A stretch of DNA of 64,000 nucleotides from Beroe forskalii. Its lineage: Eukaryota; Ctenophora; Nuda; Beroida; Beroidae. Positions 47,501 to 60,972 of this stretch are shown here, piece by piece (the first letter of the stretch is position 1; each line of letters opens with the position of its first letter). The translations under genes were made by a program, and so were the position numbers. The stretch spans positions 62,001 to 126,000 of the forward strand of contig WFMF01000298.1 in NCBI GenBank assembly GCA_011033025.1, written 5' to 3'. The notes under the pieces are model-generated. The model was not told the DNA's origin and did no database searches. It saw only the letters and a list, made by a program, of their open reading frames with translations.

Positions 47501-50500
47501 TCGCACAGAGCAGAACGCCAGCACTGATCATCTCATTAAAATGGTTCTTGAAACCATGTACAATATACGTATGTAATATGTATATACAGTGTGTACTGTG
47601 TATTGCCCTGGTTTCTCCGTACCAGGTCTAAGATATATCCCTCTCTGGTACACATGTCTACCACAGTTGACAGTTACAACGTTTATCTGTTTAATAATCT
47701 CATATATTGTAGGAATATTTACATGTTTTAATATTCCCTCTTATATTCATTCGGTGAGTATGTAGTGAGAAATAAATGAAATGTCGTAAGTAATAATATG
47801 TAGAATTTGTAAGGTTTGACATCCCGTGACTCTGTGACCAGTTTCCAAGAAACCAGAGCGTGTGATTCAGACTATGTTCAGGTTAAGTTATGTGATTCTT
47901 CATTCTAAATTGACTTTCGGCTGACGGTGTTGTCGAAAGAACTCGACAGTTTTTTGAGCATCTAAATATTTGTTATTTAGGTAGCCAATAAAATCAAATT
48001 TGCAAATTGATGTACGCACATTCAAAATCTAGATGCTTACTAAAAGTGTAGCTGAAATTGATGTTTTGAGCAGCAAAATTTAAGGTTCCTGAAATTTGAT
48101 CTCGATAAATTTTGTGTTTGTACGCCTTGATTTTTCCTAAAATAAAAAGATATTTTCACTGGGTGTGACCGGAAAGCATGACACCCTCTACTATATAGTC
48201 ATTTTTACAAAATAATTAAAATCTAATTTCGTTCCGAATCATCTTTGATTACTCAACTTTTGCGTTGAATATTACCATCTAACACTTGTTATGATTCTCA
48301 TTTCCGCGCCTTATTAATTTTCAAGGCAGGTAGTTACCAACATGAGCACACGATGATATCACGGTAGGTATTACTTCACAACCTTCTGTCGCAAGCTACA
48401 ACAACTCTGTGATGATGCAGATGTTGTCGAAAAGGCGGCGGTGGTACATCATCTGCGCACCACTTAAACCTCTGATTATGACGTCACTCTTTACCCTCTA
48501 TATAATCGTGTTAGCTGTCTTCAGTAGCTCTATCTCTCTTACGCTCTATCTCACAATCTGCCGTGTCTAGATCCGGGAATTTGTAGGGCTGTGTCTCGTC
48601 TCCCAGCGACATAAAGTATATATCTTACCCATTTGCATTTTAAGTAGCATTTCCACTTCATCGTTTCCGCCGAATTTACTAATTAAATGTTTCTTAGTCG
48701 TGCATTTTTATGTGATGCGTCATAAAACGTCTAACGCGTTGTTTGAAATCGCTGCACATTTTATCTTCCCGCCAAAGTATTTCACTCATGCGCATTTTAA
48801 TTTTTAAGTTGCATTTCCATCCCGTCATTTCTACGGATTGCCGAATCGAGTATTTAATGCTTCGTGACTGTATTAAGTATTTTTGATACCCTAATTTTTG
48901 CTGCGTCACTTATCAAGAGTCTAACGCGTTATATTAGTAAGCGAAACAATTCATTTTCCCGCCGAAACTCAGAACGGTGATATTTTACTGTCTAATCTAG
49001 TTATTACGCATATGCACCGTTTTGCTTTTCGGTCTGTTTTAAATTTGCTGAAATGACATAGGATCCTACCATATATGATCTTGTGATGAGAATCTCGTCA
49101 ACAGAGCATTTCTAGATGACTTCGTATTGCTCGGTTATCACTGATAACATACACACCATACACCTACGGTATATGATTTAATTTGTCAGGTTATCAGGTA
49201 TATAGTACGATGTTATGATGTAAATACCCGGCGTCTTATGTCACGCAATGTCAGGAGCAACTAGTAGGCGGGTTAGACTGATTTTGAGTTAATGTCATTA
49301 AACCGCCTATTCTTCTTTCGGAGACCATATATAAATGAGCAGGCGGGTGATTTATCAGGTTTTATGTCACGACTTTAAATACATCAGCACTTGTATTATA
49401 TAACATGTGGAGCGTGTGTCTTTTCCAAGAAATGCGCGTTGCTCCCACTCTCCCATTTCTGACTCTCTGCTCTTTGGCCTTTACTAGACTGTATTTACTT
49501 ATCATTAACTCAGATTGTTAACTTGTTACCTCCTAGCTCACTTCTACAATACTTATGAGATAAATATAATATATGCTGGGTAGATTTTGCAGTCATACAA
49601 GTTTAGTGTTTTTAGGACAATATAGTCTTTGTTTATCAGTTTAGTGTTTATATATAGTTTTGTTTTGCCCGGCGTGTCGCCAAAGTTTTCAGTACGACCG
49701 AACACGTCATAGATACATAAAAATGCGTTTTACATCTGTGTGTGCTAAGGAAACCGTAGGGTTGGGCGCTAGGTGATACGTAGAACCGTTCACACGTTAA
49801 CAGCGCCCGTCTTGGAATATGTAATTTTTCATGCGTTTTTCATGTGTTTTTGCGAACATAAACTTAGTTAAGATTGTTAGAGTCATTAACTGGACATTAG
49901 AGTTGTTAATAGTGTTGCATAATGCATAATACACTCACGTATAAACACTTACCAAGTCCTTGGTTTGCGTAGGGTTTATTTGCTTACTGTTGATAATCCT
50001 TATTCTCGTTTATTTTAATGCAAACATAGGCGCCAGGCAGTTTTATCACGACTACCTAGCCATCCTAACCTGCGATAATAGCATCACTTTAGATTGTCTG
50101 TAATTTATGGACAACCGAACTTATCTCTGTATTTTCCCCATCTCTGGTTTTCCCTAGCTCTGTTATTTCCTTATCTCGGTGTTTTCCCTATCTCTTTGTT
50201 TACCCTATCTCTATGTTTTCCTTATCTCTGTATTTTCCTTATCTCTGAGTTTTCCATTTTTTGCGTTTCCCTATCAATTCTGTTTCTCACCCCCGTTATT
50301 CGACACAAGGCGTGATGTATTTTTCCTGGTGCATGTGTGGGTTTTGTGATAACTCCGTTTCCAGATCACGGATTATAATGGTGGGTTTATCCTTCAGTGA
50401 TTTTTTTTGAGATCGAAATATAAGTCTGATGAGCTACATTTGAAATTGTGTTGGAGATGACAAGAATAGTCACTTCTTTTGATATGCAATTTTTGGTGAC

Positions 50501-53500
50501 GGTTTAAAGGAGCCTGAATGGAAAATAGGAGCCAAATATTAGCAACACGTAAAATTAAACACGGAAATCAACACCATTAACCACGGGCATTAACAACTCT
50601 TCACCACAGATTTTTACAAATATCTTCTCCACAGCCTGGATTTACAAGGTTCACCTCAGTGATTTACAACACTTCAATTACAACTGCAAGGGTTAACGAC
50701 AGCTAAACAGTGTACATTGAATTAACAGCTCTTATTGATGTTTATACCCAAAGGCATTCATAACAACATCTTTCACTTCATCAGCAACTCCCTACCGCAG
50801 GGATTAACGACAGCTAAGCGCGGACAGAAGGTGAAGCGGGTGCCGGGAGAAAGCGGGAGACTCCACCAGACTCCCACCGGGTGGGAGTGGTCAGACGACG
50901 ACTACGACGACGACAAACCTCGACAAAGTGAGTAGAATTATACTATTTAGGTTTTGGCTGATGTTTTGGAGTTACGGTTTCTGATCACCTATGTCGGTAT
51001 TTCGGTAGTTTACGAACACCTCAAATGTAAATTTCCAGTCGCAATATCGAATCGCGTGATTGGCCAGCAATTTATGTTCATCATGTTAGCGCTCTGTTCA
51101 ATGCAATTTGATTGCTGATAGTAATATAATTCCATATCATGTTGTTTCACATGTTTCCGTATCTTGTTGTTTCACATGTCAATATGATCTTTGGATTTGC
51201 GGAAACATTCTTATTTTGATACGATTATGTTGAAATTCGCTGCTATCGGTGAATTCAGTCAATGTGCAATGATCTATATCAGGCCTAACATCAGAATCAC
51301 ATCAGGATATTATACACATTGGTCTGTCAATGTCCAGTCATTTTAACATCAAAGTTGACCATTATATCAATTGTATTCTCCTCAAGCATGAAATTGACGT
51401 TGCACTGCGTCAATGCAAATAAATGAACTGTAATCCGCACTATTATTATACGATTAACCTACGCTCCATCATCCTGAATCTAGGGCACATGATCTTACAG
51501 TGTTTTGTGTACTGAGCTCGAGTATCAAATATCACGAACAGTTACCATATTGCGCTGCCGTGCGTGTAGATATACATGTACATACATCGGTGTGTATAAT
51601 GTACACTGTGACTGATGTTCGGCAGTCAACAGAGTGTATGATAAGATCGTATATATACATTGCACCACCCAATTCCAGGGAAAGGATAAGTTTTCGGGGG
51701 AAGCCTTTATAATATCTAAGAGAATCCCTCAAATAAAAGAAAATCCCTTAATTTGTGCAAATGAGCCAATGTGTACTCACATACTACACGCTACTATGAT
51801 TTAGAACTACAGCATTAAAGAGACACGTCATGGAGAGAAAGCTCAGTGTCTTGTGCGCTTGAAAACCAGGCAGTTTACATCATCAACTCCCCATTCTAAA
51901 CTCTGATAATGACGTCACGTTCAACCGCCCACTTACTTTTCATGCTGTGTATTTCGTATTTTTCATGTGTACTCGTGTGTAGGTATATACTACTTAATAT
52001 TATCTGGCCGTTTTAATTAATTGATTGCTACTGCTAAACTTTTAAATCAAGTCGTGGATTGTTCATGCCATGCACATGCAATTTATATATACGTCTGCTA
52101 CTACTATTACTACAGTACTACAGTACGCATAGAGACAAATAATTTACACTATATAATTTTATCCAGTATACAATTTATATATGTTTAATGCATACGTATA
52201 CATGTGTTGTTATGTTTTGTAATTCTTGAAATGTACGTGCAAAAGCTATCTGTATATTTGACACATTTGCGTTCAAGAAAAGAGAAGTTTAAATACAATG
52301 TACATTATATGCATTTATACGGGCTGTGTCCTTTTTATAGTTTAACGATGACTTGATTAGGATGAGATCATTGCTTTTGTGTTGTAACCTTAAAAGTGTC
52401 CTTGCTATAAAACGCCTGTCTTGACAACATGAGATTTTCGCGTGAAGCGTTACAGTTACGAAAAGTTATACGGCCTACGTTAGTTTAAGGTGGGATAAGC
52501 ATGTTTTTAATTTGACAATCCATTACCTAGGCCAAGTCATCTAAAACTTCACTACTTTCAACTGAATCATTAAAAAGTTAGGTAGATAACGATGTCAGTC
52601 AATGTCATATGTCAGGTAATGTCGCGCCATGTTATGTCAAAGACACGTAATTATATCCACTAGACCACTGGAACAGTTTGCAGTTTTCTGTCATATCTCA
52701 GAAATTCAACCGCCGATTTACTATCTGGGAGTTTAGATAATAAATCCCTACAAAACTACTGCCTAGTAAATATGTAGAGTTTATATGGGCGAATGAGCAG
52801 TAAGCATTATGAATATAATATACATTATGATAAATGCATCATGGGCTTAAAATCAAAAGATACAAAGATCGTGGCTTGTGATTTGGAGAGTGCTAGCGTG
52901 AAAATTTGTGATGGAAGTTACGTTCTTTGGCATTTATATTCCTCGTACTTTCTGACCATTGGTCAAAATAGTGAAATTTCTACTGGAAATTTCAAACAAA
53001 CTAGATTAAACCACATTCTGATGGATATTTAGATTCCAAATAGACTGATTTGGGCTATGGATGGCAATATTCGGGTTTAACGTACCTACGTAGATATTGA
53101 TGTAGATGGCAACAATTATAAGATGCGTGGAATTTAACACACAGTCTATTCTGTATATTTATAATTTTGCATTTCTAATGCCTGTCAACGCCACGGAAGG
53201 TATTGCATGAGGTAGCAAATCTAGCTAATAACGTACCGGTATGTTCTTGTGGGACGAATTCGAGAGATTTAATACCATCTCACGATCGTTAGCTGTATTT
53301 AGCAACAATCGTATTATATAAAAAGTTAGAACTCGTACAATTTCTGGAGAAACAATCTCTAATTTCGCATGAACGAGTCACTTTTATCACACGTACAAAT
53401 CCAACCAACTTACGGAGAACTTTCAGGCTCACGGATTCGATGAGATTTCCCAGAATTTAACAACAATTTACCGTCAAAATTTAAGAACTTTCTGTGACAC

Positions 53501-56146
53501 CGTTGGTTTGCGTAACGCGCGATGCATCGCCGTGTATAATGATATTATTTTTCGACGACCACCGATGTACATATTGCGCGCATTTCAGATTTGTGGAAAA
53601 GATTCGGTTTCCCAATATACAATTTTCTTCACGGATACAGTATTTCTGACAAGGTACATTCCGTGACATTGCGTCATCAAGTGTTACTCGTAAAACGATA
53701 CGGTGGGTGGGGTTTTCCGGCGAATAAAACCTTGCTATGACTGAAAGAGTGTGTGTATAGGCTACTCGCAATAGAATTATCGCGAAACTACAGGAATTCT
53801 TGGGATGGTCACTGCTAATTGGAAGGATAAATTACGGGTTGTAACTTGATTCGAACTCGTAACGGTAGTGCATCAGCGCTGGTGTGGTGCTAGAATATTA
53901 TGATGAGGTAATCGGGTTGAAATTACTGAAAATGGTATCGGATGTTCTTGCAAAAATTATCGAAACTGAAGATGAGTCGTTATGGAACACTGAAACTTGA
54001 AACTGAGAAATGGGGTTTCCGGTAATTAGGTTATTATTCTCTAGGATTCAGGGCTACAGAATGTTAGAATCCTGGAAACGAATGGATATTGACGGTCTAT
54101 AATTCATGTGTTGACCGAAACAGGCAACGGACGATTCTTGATAAAACCTGGAACTCAATGTCTTCTCCTTTCAGCGGATACGGTGACAGCCTCTCGTGAA
54201 CAGTCCAACAAGTCGCCCGTAGTTTCTACAGCAGATCCCGGAAACCAACAACTCCTAATTTCCTGTAAGTTCTGCTTAACACCTTTAACATTCTTTAATA
54301 ATGTCCCTTTCTTTGTTCATTCTTTTGTTTGATCATCAGATTGGATTAATTTTTGAAATAATGCAAAAGGTAAGTAGGCACGCTGTGCTTATTTGCTACC
54401 TAGCCTACAACTTTTAATATTGTCTAAAAGAGTTTAAGCAGATTCCACGTACCAGCTTAAAACCGGATGTAATTTTACTCCAAATCCAATTAACATTGGC
54501 GTGCCGTGTGCATGTCCTAACCCTGATTGCTTTGTTCTCATATTGGGTGGTCTATAACTTCCGTTATTCCTTCAATATTATGTTCATTTCGGCACCGAAA
54601 AATTAATGGTGATTGTCTGCCGTATTCTATTGAATTAGAATGATCCTTGCTATGTATTATACTGTAATTTCCACGATGTAAACATTTCCTGGAGAATTTA
54701 TTCCATCAAAATTTTACTCGATAGATTTGTATTCGCTTGCAATAAACCGTTCTTGAAATGTTTACAATGGGGTTTGTCTATCTGCTGAAAAGTAGGAGCT
54801 ACATTAATGGTGAGATCAATCATCAAATAACTGTCAATGTTTTGAAATTTGATAAGAAATTTCATATTTTATCGGGTTTTTTTTGTTCTAATGGGAGTGA
54901 CTGAGTGAGTACAGCGTCTGTGTGTTTTTTTTCTCAGCCCATTCATAGTTCATACTTCAACTGTCTGAACCTCATTACATATTTCTCTCATTTCAACCCT
55001 CTCCCCAAATAAAAATGAACGACATGATCCAAATCCTACTTCAGCTCAACAGTACCAGTCCACCCTCCAAGAAACGTGGCGTAACCTGGCCCTCCTGGAG
55101 CAGAAACCCGGCGTGTCGCACCTCACGGAGAAAGTCAAGGAGATCCTTGATAAGCTGTCGTGTGAAATCAAGGTGGGTTTCAAGGTTTGCTAAGTAGCTA
55201 TGTCAGTGAGATTTGCTATTTGTTTGCTTGATTTTTCAGGCCAATTAAAGAAAGTGTATATTGGAATGTCATTGATAAATCTGATATTTGACCTAATTGC
55301 TAATTTAATGAAATCTAACGTTCCAATTTTGTTATCTCTCAAGATGACACCAGAAGTGGTACAGAGACTGCTGGATATCAACAAGCAAGTCAGCGACCTG
55401 CTGAAAGATTCTGACAAGCGTCTGCCGGCCGAACTCAAGATGAACATCAGAATGAGGAACAACGAGAAACGCCTCAACGACATCTGCTTCGTCTTCACGG
55501 TATTTATGCACTCAGTATGAAGTCGTTTGCTGATAAGAGTCTATTTAAGTTTTAGTTCGACGGATGAGGAAGTTTAAGATTATTCAAGATACTTTTGTGG
55601 TCGCATCAACAGTCTCGTGATTCAATTACTACTTGGGAGTAATGATGTGAGCTGTTTATCACCCAACTCACCCTGCCTTCTCAGATCGGATCGGACACGC
55701 CAGTGCAGTTAGCAGCGGAGCTGGTGACGGTGGGGCACATCAACCCCAAGACCGCGTACGCCACCTCGGAGTCCATACAGTACCTCATCGACCACTACCC
55801 AGTGTGCAAAGTCACCACCTTCAAACTCTCCAACATCGGTACGAGCGGTTCATGGTCGTGTTTTCAGCAGTTTTCTGCAGTTTCATATAAGATTGGGATA
55901 TTAACCCACAGTCAAATTATATTCACTTTTTTCCCTCGAAATTATAAGAGTCCCAATGTTTAACATGTAAGCACTTGGAATATCCAGGATGCTTTATCAA
56001 ATTTATATTTCTGTAATCCGTTTATTTTATAATCCGTGTATTGTATAATCTACGATTGTTTGAAACTCTCCTTCTCCCCAGGGTTAGCAGATAACGAGTA
56101 CGATGAGTTGAACCTGGTAGGGTACGCCCAGCTGTCAGCCACATAA
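44505..56146 (+). CDS. OXSR1: OXSR1/STK39 (OSR1/SPAK)-like STE20 kinase, 13 coding exons
   Basis: Exons joined by GT-AG and phase: 44505-44594, 44827-44925, 45174-45308, 45493-45609, 46236-46455, 46755-46893, 47041-47152, 50801-50927, 54175-54264, 55045-55172, 55344-55499, 55685-55838, 56082-56146 (about 543 aa; human OSR1 is 527). Visible: glycine loop IGTGGTACV (21-29), VAIK lysine (K44), HRDVK (143-147), DFG (163-165), and activation loop [14 protein letters not shown], whose Thr183 matches the WNK-phosphorylated threonine. The PF1/S-motif region [11 protein letters not shown] ends in GWEWSDDD. A probable helical linker follows, then a CCT/PF2 domain from about residue 460 to GYAQLSAT and the stop. 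In this family WNK-activated OSR1/SPAK phosphorylates cation-chloride cotransporters, and CCT binds RFxV motifs. One of the paired serines of the S-motif is Glu here (GES, not GSS). Donor AAT|GTTGGT after exon 2 is weak. OXSR1 and STK39 cannot be told apart here; it may be the single ancestral gene. Confidence 0.95.
48458..48510 (+). promoter_or_regulatory. CRE-type module, copy E, with TATA-like box, in OXSR1 intron 7
   Basis: CACCACTTAAACCTCTGATT then ATGACGTCACTCTTTACC. CTCTATATAATCG follows within about 15 bp, so this could be an intronic core promoter. Confidence 0.5.
48628..48975 (+). repeat. Diverged tandem duplication with MluI-box and E2F-like sites (OXSR1 intron 7)
   Basis: Two units (about 48628-48787 and 48788-48965) share GCATTTTAA, GCATTTCCA, GTCTAACGCGTT and TTCCCGCC in the same order. 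ACGCGT and TTTCCCGCC resemble MluI/MCB and E2F-binding words. Confidence 0.6.
50120..50280 (+). repeat. About 20-bp tandem repeat, TATCTCTGTATTTTCCCT type
   Basis: Roughly eight diverged copies of CCTTATCTCTGTATTTTCC in OXSR1 intron 7. Confidence 0.85.
51886..51925 (+). promoter_or_regulatory. CRE-type module, copy F, in OXSR1 intron 8
   Basis: CCCCATTCTAAACTCTGATA then ATGACGTCACGTTCAACC. Confidence 0.55.
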
Positions 56147-59100
56147 AACCCGCCCCTACACTACAGACTGTAGGTTCAATGTCTCTCCTCTCTACTTGGT
56201 TATTGTACTGTGATCAGCGCTCCCTGATAATTATTCTAACGTCATCATAATGCTATGTGTATGACGTCATATCGATGCAACATGATGTCATCGATACAAG
56301 TCATCGAGATGAGTGGTGATAAGTATTCGTCACGATCTCAAGATGGTCCTTGGTTCCAGCTTGGATGATCGTACCTTGAGCTAGAACTGCTGAGAGAAAT
56401 AACAAAGAAAAATACGAGAAATAATACGTGATTATCTTATGATTAAGACGCATAAAATCAATAGCTGGTTGGGTGGAATCGATGATTAACGTATAAATGT
56501 GCGCACATGGACCGATCGATTAAACGGCAGAAAAGTAAAATGTTTGCATTGTAAAATGCACACCTTTATTAATAATTTCATCGATTGATACATGTGCACA
56601 CATATGATATGGGTTAGAATGCAAAGTTCATGAGATTTCAGCGAACCGTCTATTTATTTTTGTGCGGCATATTTATAGTCATCGTTCATTTGAGTTTTGA
56701 CTTCGAAAATGCGTGACTTTGCTTTAGATCCTCCTTTGGCCAAAGGAATGAAGAGGTCAAAAGGACTACAATAATGTTGTTTCTTTGCCCAATCTTTTGG
56801 AGGCTTTTCCTATTTCCTTTCGTGTATTTGATCTTTTTGATTTCTGTTCCAAAAACATCTTAGAACAGAAAGCAACGCACATGATAATAATAATAAAGAA
56901 CTAATTAAAACATGAATCGAATAGAATTTAACGTTAATTATAGCACCATGCGTAAAAACACTGTAGCCAATAACGTTTATTTATATTAAATCCATTGGTA
57001 ATATAAGCTTGGGGACAGCGATCTGTTATTTATAAAGGGAGTACTATTTATTCCGATTTTGTTGATTGAGGCTAGTGGTTTACGAGTTAAGATTCCGTGA
57101 AAACTGGCGGTTTACCTTTTCTATATAAATAGAAGTATGTATAATGTAGGACAGCTCAATAATATATCAATATGATTTCTAAGCCGAATTCTATCAAAAA
57201 GTATGAAACTGTTTTGTAATCTTTTCGTAAAATCAACGAAAATTAACTTTTTGAAAATCCCAAAAATCGTATTTTTCTTTTTTTTCTTCTAAACACTGAA
57301 CGGGAGTTGATAATTTTCTGGTTTTTTCTGGTTTTTGTTTTCTGAAAATCTGGAACTATTTCACATTTAATTTCTGTAAAAAATGCATGTAAAAAATGTG
57401 TCAAATAATTTTTTGGTGCCAATATAAAATATGATACAAGGAGAAATTAATGTAAACAGGGAAGAAAAAAAAACTTAAAAATCTTGTAATTACAATTTCC
57501 ACTTTACATCAAAATTATTTGGATTGATTTCATACTAATGTTTTCCGAAAACAATATTTAAATGAATTTATAGTACGATATAAGATTGATCATTTTGTGT
57601 AATAATTATAATATCTACATTGATTGTAAATAATATTAATTATAATATAGTAAATTAGTAATAATTATATGATATATTTTTTGCTGAGCGTTTTTTGAAA
57701 ATGTACCTGCACAAGTGCACACCATGATATATGATTTGTATTGCATATCTATAATGGTTTTACGACTCAATGCTTTCGTACACCTTTTGCTTTTTTGCCA
57801 AAAATGATAATAAGGTGCACAGTGGACATGAGTTCTGCAAACTTTAATTATAGGATTTTCAAAAATTAGTGTTTATGAATATGTTTGAATTTGATAAAAC
57901 CTTGAATTTAATCATCATTCACGTACGCCTATTAACATTTGATTTAAAATTGAAAAAATGAGACTTTAAAGATGAGACTTGGTAAGCAAGCATAACGCTT
58001 CGTTGATGTTCCTTTTAAACTCGAAACAGGGTTGTCCGGAACTAAAAAATCTGGGTAGTATTGAAATCCATGTTCGATGTTGTTTGAAACTTTTTCCTCA
58101 AAGTGTATGTTGTTTAAAGTATGTTGAATTTTCGGTTAGAATGGTTACATTGCACCAAGTGTAACAGTGAATGTTAAATGTATACGAGTCAAGGCAAAAA
58201 AAATTATGGCGGATGAACCCCAATAACATCGTGCTAGGAGATGGTTCAAACAATTCTAAAACACTGGTGTATCGAGAAATGATTCTGAAAATCTGAAATT
58301 TCCGAGTCGCGCGCCGTCATGTGCGTACGTAATTTATCACGTACGTACAAATGACGGTCATGTAGAAATTTGCCTAGTATATAGCATACGACCCTGGTGT
58401 ACTTATACATCTTCATTTCGTGAAATCTGTTACTATTAGTTTTATACAATGTTTTGTGCAATAAACTGGTGGAAATTGTGTTCTTTTTTGAGCTTCCATT
58501 ACAACTATTTATTGTGTCTCACTGGTTTCCACTTCCAGTTAATCCATGAATTCTCTGATAATATGATATTAAATAAGTTTGATCAATTGCAATTTAAATT
58601 AAAACAATAGAAATTTTCATTTAATTCAAATATGTTGATATTTGATTTTAGCTAATACACCAGTATTTCCATAGCTCACGGATGTCGTTAAGTGCTGCAG
58701 CGAGCTCCAGTCATGCTGGGAGTGATGCTGATTGAGTATCAGTAGTTGATGCCATCATGATCGATATCTGAAGAATTCTGAGATTGAAGGGAAACTTTTG
58801 ATGATTTCTCTCTATTAATCGTGAGTCTTAACTCTTACCATAATGATTCTGTCAATGAAATTCTCCCCCCGCCCCCCCCCCCCTTAATGTTTGTACTCGT
58901 TCGAAAAGTAGAACCCCCTTCCCTGCGGGTGGCCAGAGTATAGTATGAAAACCCGTGAAACAGCGAATACATACAGACAGAATTTATCCTTAAATATCTC
59001 ATATGGACGGTTCAACCGTACAATTAATTAATGATGTAATTTTAATTTCGTCAATATATAATGAAAGTCTGATGTAGATAACAAAATTGAAAAATGATAT
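56147..59100 (+). other. OXSR1 3' flank and spacer
   Basis: Begins as the kinase 3' UTR, with several GTCAT/GACGTCAT words at 56240-56290. The first strong AATAAA I noted is at 56892-56897. The rest is AT-rich; a short palindrome CCGTCATGTGCGTACGT...ACGTACAAATGACGG lies at 58311-58351. Confidence 0.45.
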
Positions 59101-59117
59101 TTGTTTCATTATAGAGA

Positions 59118-60256
59118 AATTATTGGGGGGGCCAACCCCTCAATTTTGGTGGATATCAAAAATCGCCAATAGGGGGTTTAATTTTGGGGGGTTTGAGGGG
59201 GCTTAATTCTTAGTGAAAAAAGGGGAATTTTTTCTCAAATGGTACCATTTTTGTTCCTGATTTTTTGCACCATTTCAAAATGGTACCATTTTTGGTCGTG
59301 ATTTTTGGCGATTTTCAGAAATGGTACCATTTTTGTTTACAGTTTTTGGTACCATTTTTGTTTCTGATTTTCAGCATCTTTTTCAAATGGTACCATTTTG
59401 TTTCTGATTTTTTGCACCCTTTCGACTTTTCGAAATGGTACCATTTTTGTTCCTGATTTTTGCACCATTTCAAAATGGTACCATTTTTGGTTGTGATTTT
59501 TGGCGATTTTTAGAAATGGTACCATTTTTGTTTCCGGTTTTTGGTACCATTTTTGTTTATAATTTTTGGAACTTTTATGAAATGGTACCATTTTTGTTTC
59601 TGATTTTCAGCATCTTTTTCAAATGGTACCAAATTTGTGTCCGATTTTTGCGCCTTTTCGAAATGGCACCTTTTTTATTCGTGATTTTTGGCGATTTTCA
59701 GAAATGGTACCATTTTTGTTTACAGTTTTTGGTACCATTTTTGTTTCTGATTTTCAGCATCTTTTTCAAATGGTACCATTTTGCTTCTGATTTTTTGCAC
59801 CCTTTCGAAATGGTACCATTTTTGTTCCTGATTTTTTGCACCATTTCAAAATGGTACCATTTTTGGTCGTGATTTTTGGCGATTTTTAGAAATGGTACCA
59901 TTTTTGTTTCCGGTTTTTGGTACCATTTTGTTTATAATTTTGGAACTTTTATGAAATGGTACCATTTTTGTTTCTGATTTTCAGCATTTTTTTCAAATGG
60001 TACCAAATTTGTGTCCGATTTTTGTGCCTTTTCGAAATGGTGCCTTTTTTATTCGTGATTTTTGGCAACTTTTTCAAATGGTACCATTTTGTTTCTTCAT
60101 TTTGGTGCTTTTTTGAATCATATTAGAATAATTTTTGCTGTCGATAGGGGGTTTAATTTTGGGGGGTTTAATTTAACCCCCTGGTGGATATAACAAATTT
60201 CCAATAGGGGGCTTAATTTTGGGGGGTTTTGGGGGGTTGGCCCCCCCCAATTATTT
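59118..60256. mobile_element. TIR-bounded element filled with a GGTACC minisatellite
   Basis: The outer ends TTATTGGGGGGGCCAACCCC (left) and, inverted, AATTGGGGGGGGCCAACCCC (right) form TIRs. Both flanks also carry GGTGGATAT...CCAATAGGGGG and TTAATTTTGGGGGG segments in direct order. The array itself is about 59238-60090. I see no transposase. Confidence 0.75.
59238..60090 (+). repeat. GGTACC minisatellite with a 383-bp higher-order period
   Basis: Units have the form AAATGGTACCATTTTTGTTT followed by one of several spacers (CTGATTTTCAGCATC, CGGTTTTTGGTACC, CGTGATTTTTGGCG, CTGATTTTTTGCACC). The order of variants repeats: CAGAAATGGTACC at 59316 recurs at 59699 with the same downstream series. 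The apparent reading frames (MVPFL.. repeats) are by-products. Confidence 0.92.
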
Positions 60257-60491
60257 CGATTCAAAACTTTAATTTCTGAACAGGCAAAACTGAAAAGAAA
60301 AATGCGATACAAAAACATGTTGGACTACAAAAACTTGGAGACAAAATTCAACAATAAAAGCTGAAGCAAAATGAAAATTAGATAATGCTCGCTATAAAAT
60401 CACTTTTATTAATTCCAAGCTGTACTGACTACAACGCAGTCATACTCAAACTGTCATTCTTTACATTTTCCAGCAATGTTCCAATAAATCG

Positions 60492-60641
60492 CATATGTGT
60501 GCAGATCGCTCGATACGGAGTACTCGATTAACTTACTAAACTATAAAACTTGCGCGCGCAACTCTTTTATACAGAAAGTTACTGTATAAAAGAGTTGTAA
60601 GGTTATCGAGCACTCCATATCGAGCGATCTGCACACATATG
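60492..60641. mobile_element. Foldback element with nested hairpin
   Basis: CATATGTGTGCAGATCGCTC at the left pairs with GAGCGATCTGCACACATATG at the right (arms about 38 bp). A second inverted repeat, ACTCTTTTATACAG / CTGTATAAAAGAGT, sits inside at 60557-60597. Confidence 0.8.
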
Positions 60642-60870
60642 AGTCACTGTCATGGCAATATTGGCAATGACAGCTTCTGCTTATGACTATGTTCAAGTCC
60701 ATCCCATGCTTCCCTTGTCAACTGTCAAGAGGATGACTAGTTTTATACACAGACACTGCTGACAATTCTTCCAATTTCTCGGACTTCCGCTTTTACTACC
60801 TGTTAAGATACGTGAAATTATTAGGTGGCAAGTAGCCAAGTAAGTGTGTTTAAACTAAGGTTTTCTTGTA

Positions 60871-60972
60871 GGATTTTACCCTACCTTCCGCCGCGCGCCA
60901 TTTTTTTCCGTCTGCAACACGACCCTCCAAATTTCCGAGTGTTGCGCGCTAGGGATGGGTGAAATCCATCTA
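60871..60972. repeat. Repeat shared with 43122-43232, copy 2
   Basis: The ends GGATTTTACCC and GGGTGAAATCC are inverted copies of each other. The interior matches the 43-kb copy in the same order. Confidence 0.7.

Noticed and set aside
53481..53771. A 96-codon minus-strand open frame in OXSR1 intron 8
   Set aside because: No recognisable motif, no splice context, composition like surrounding intron.
59265..59901. Repetitive open frames (MVPFLFLIF... and complements) near 59.3-59.9 kb
   Set aside because: They are translations of the GGTACC minisatellite in several frames and on both strands; no start, splice or codon signal.
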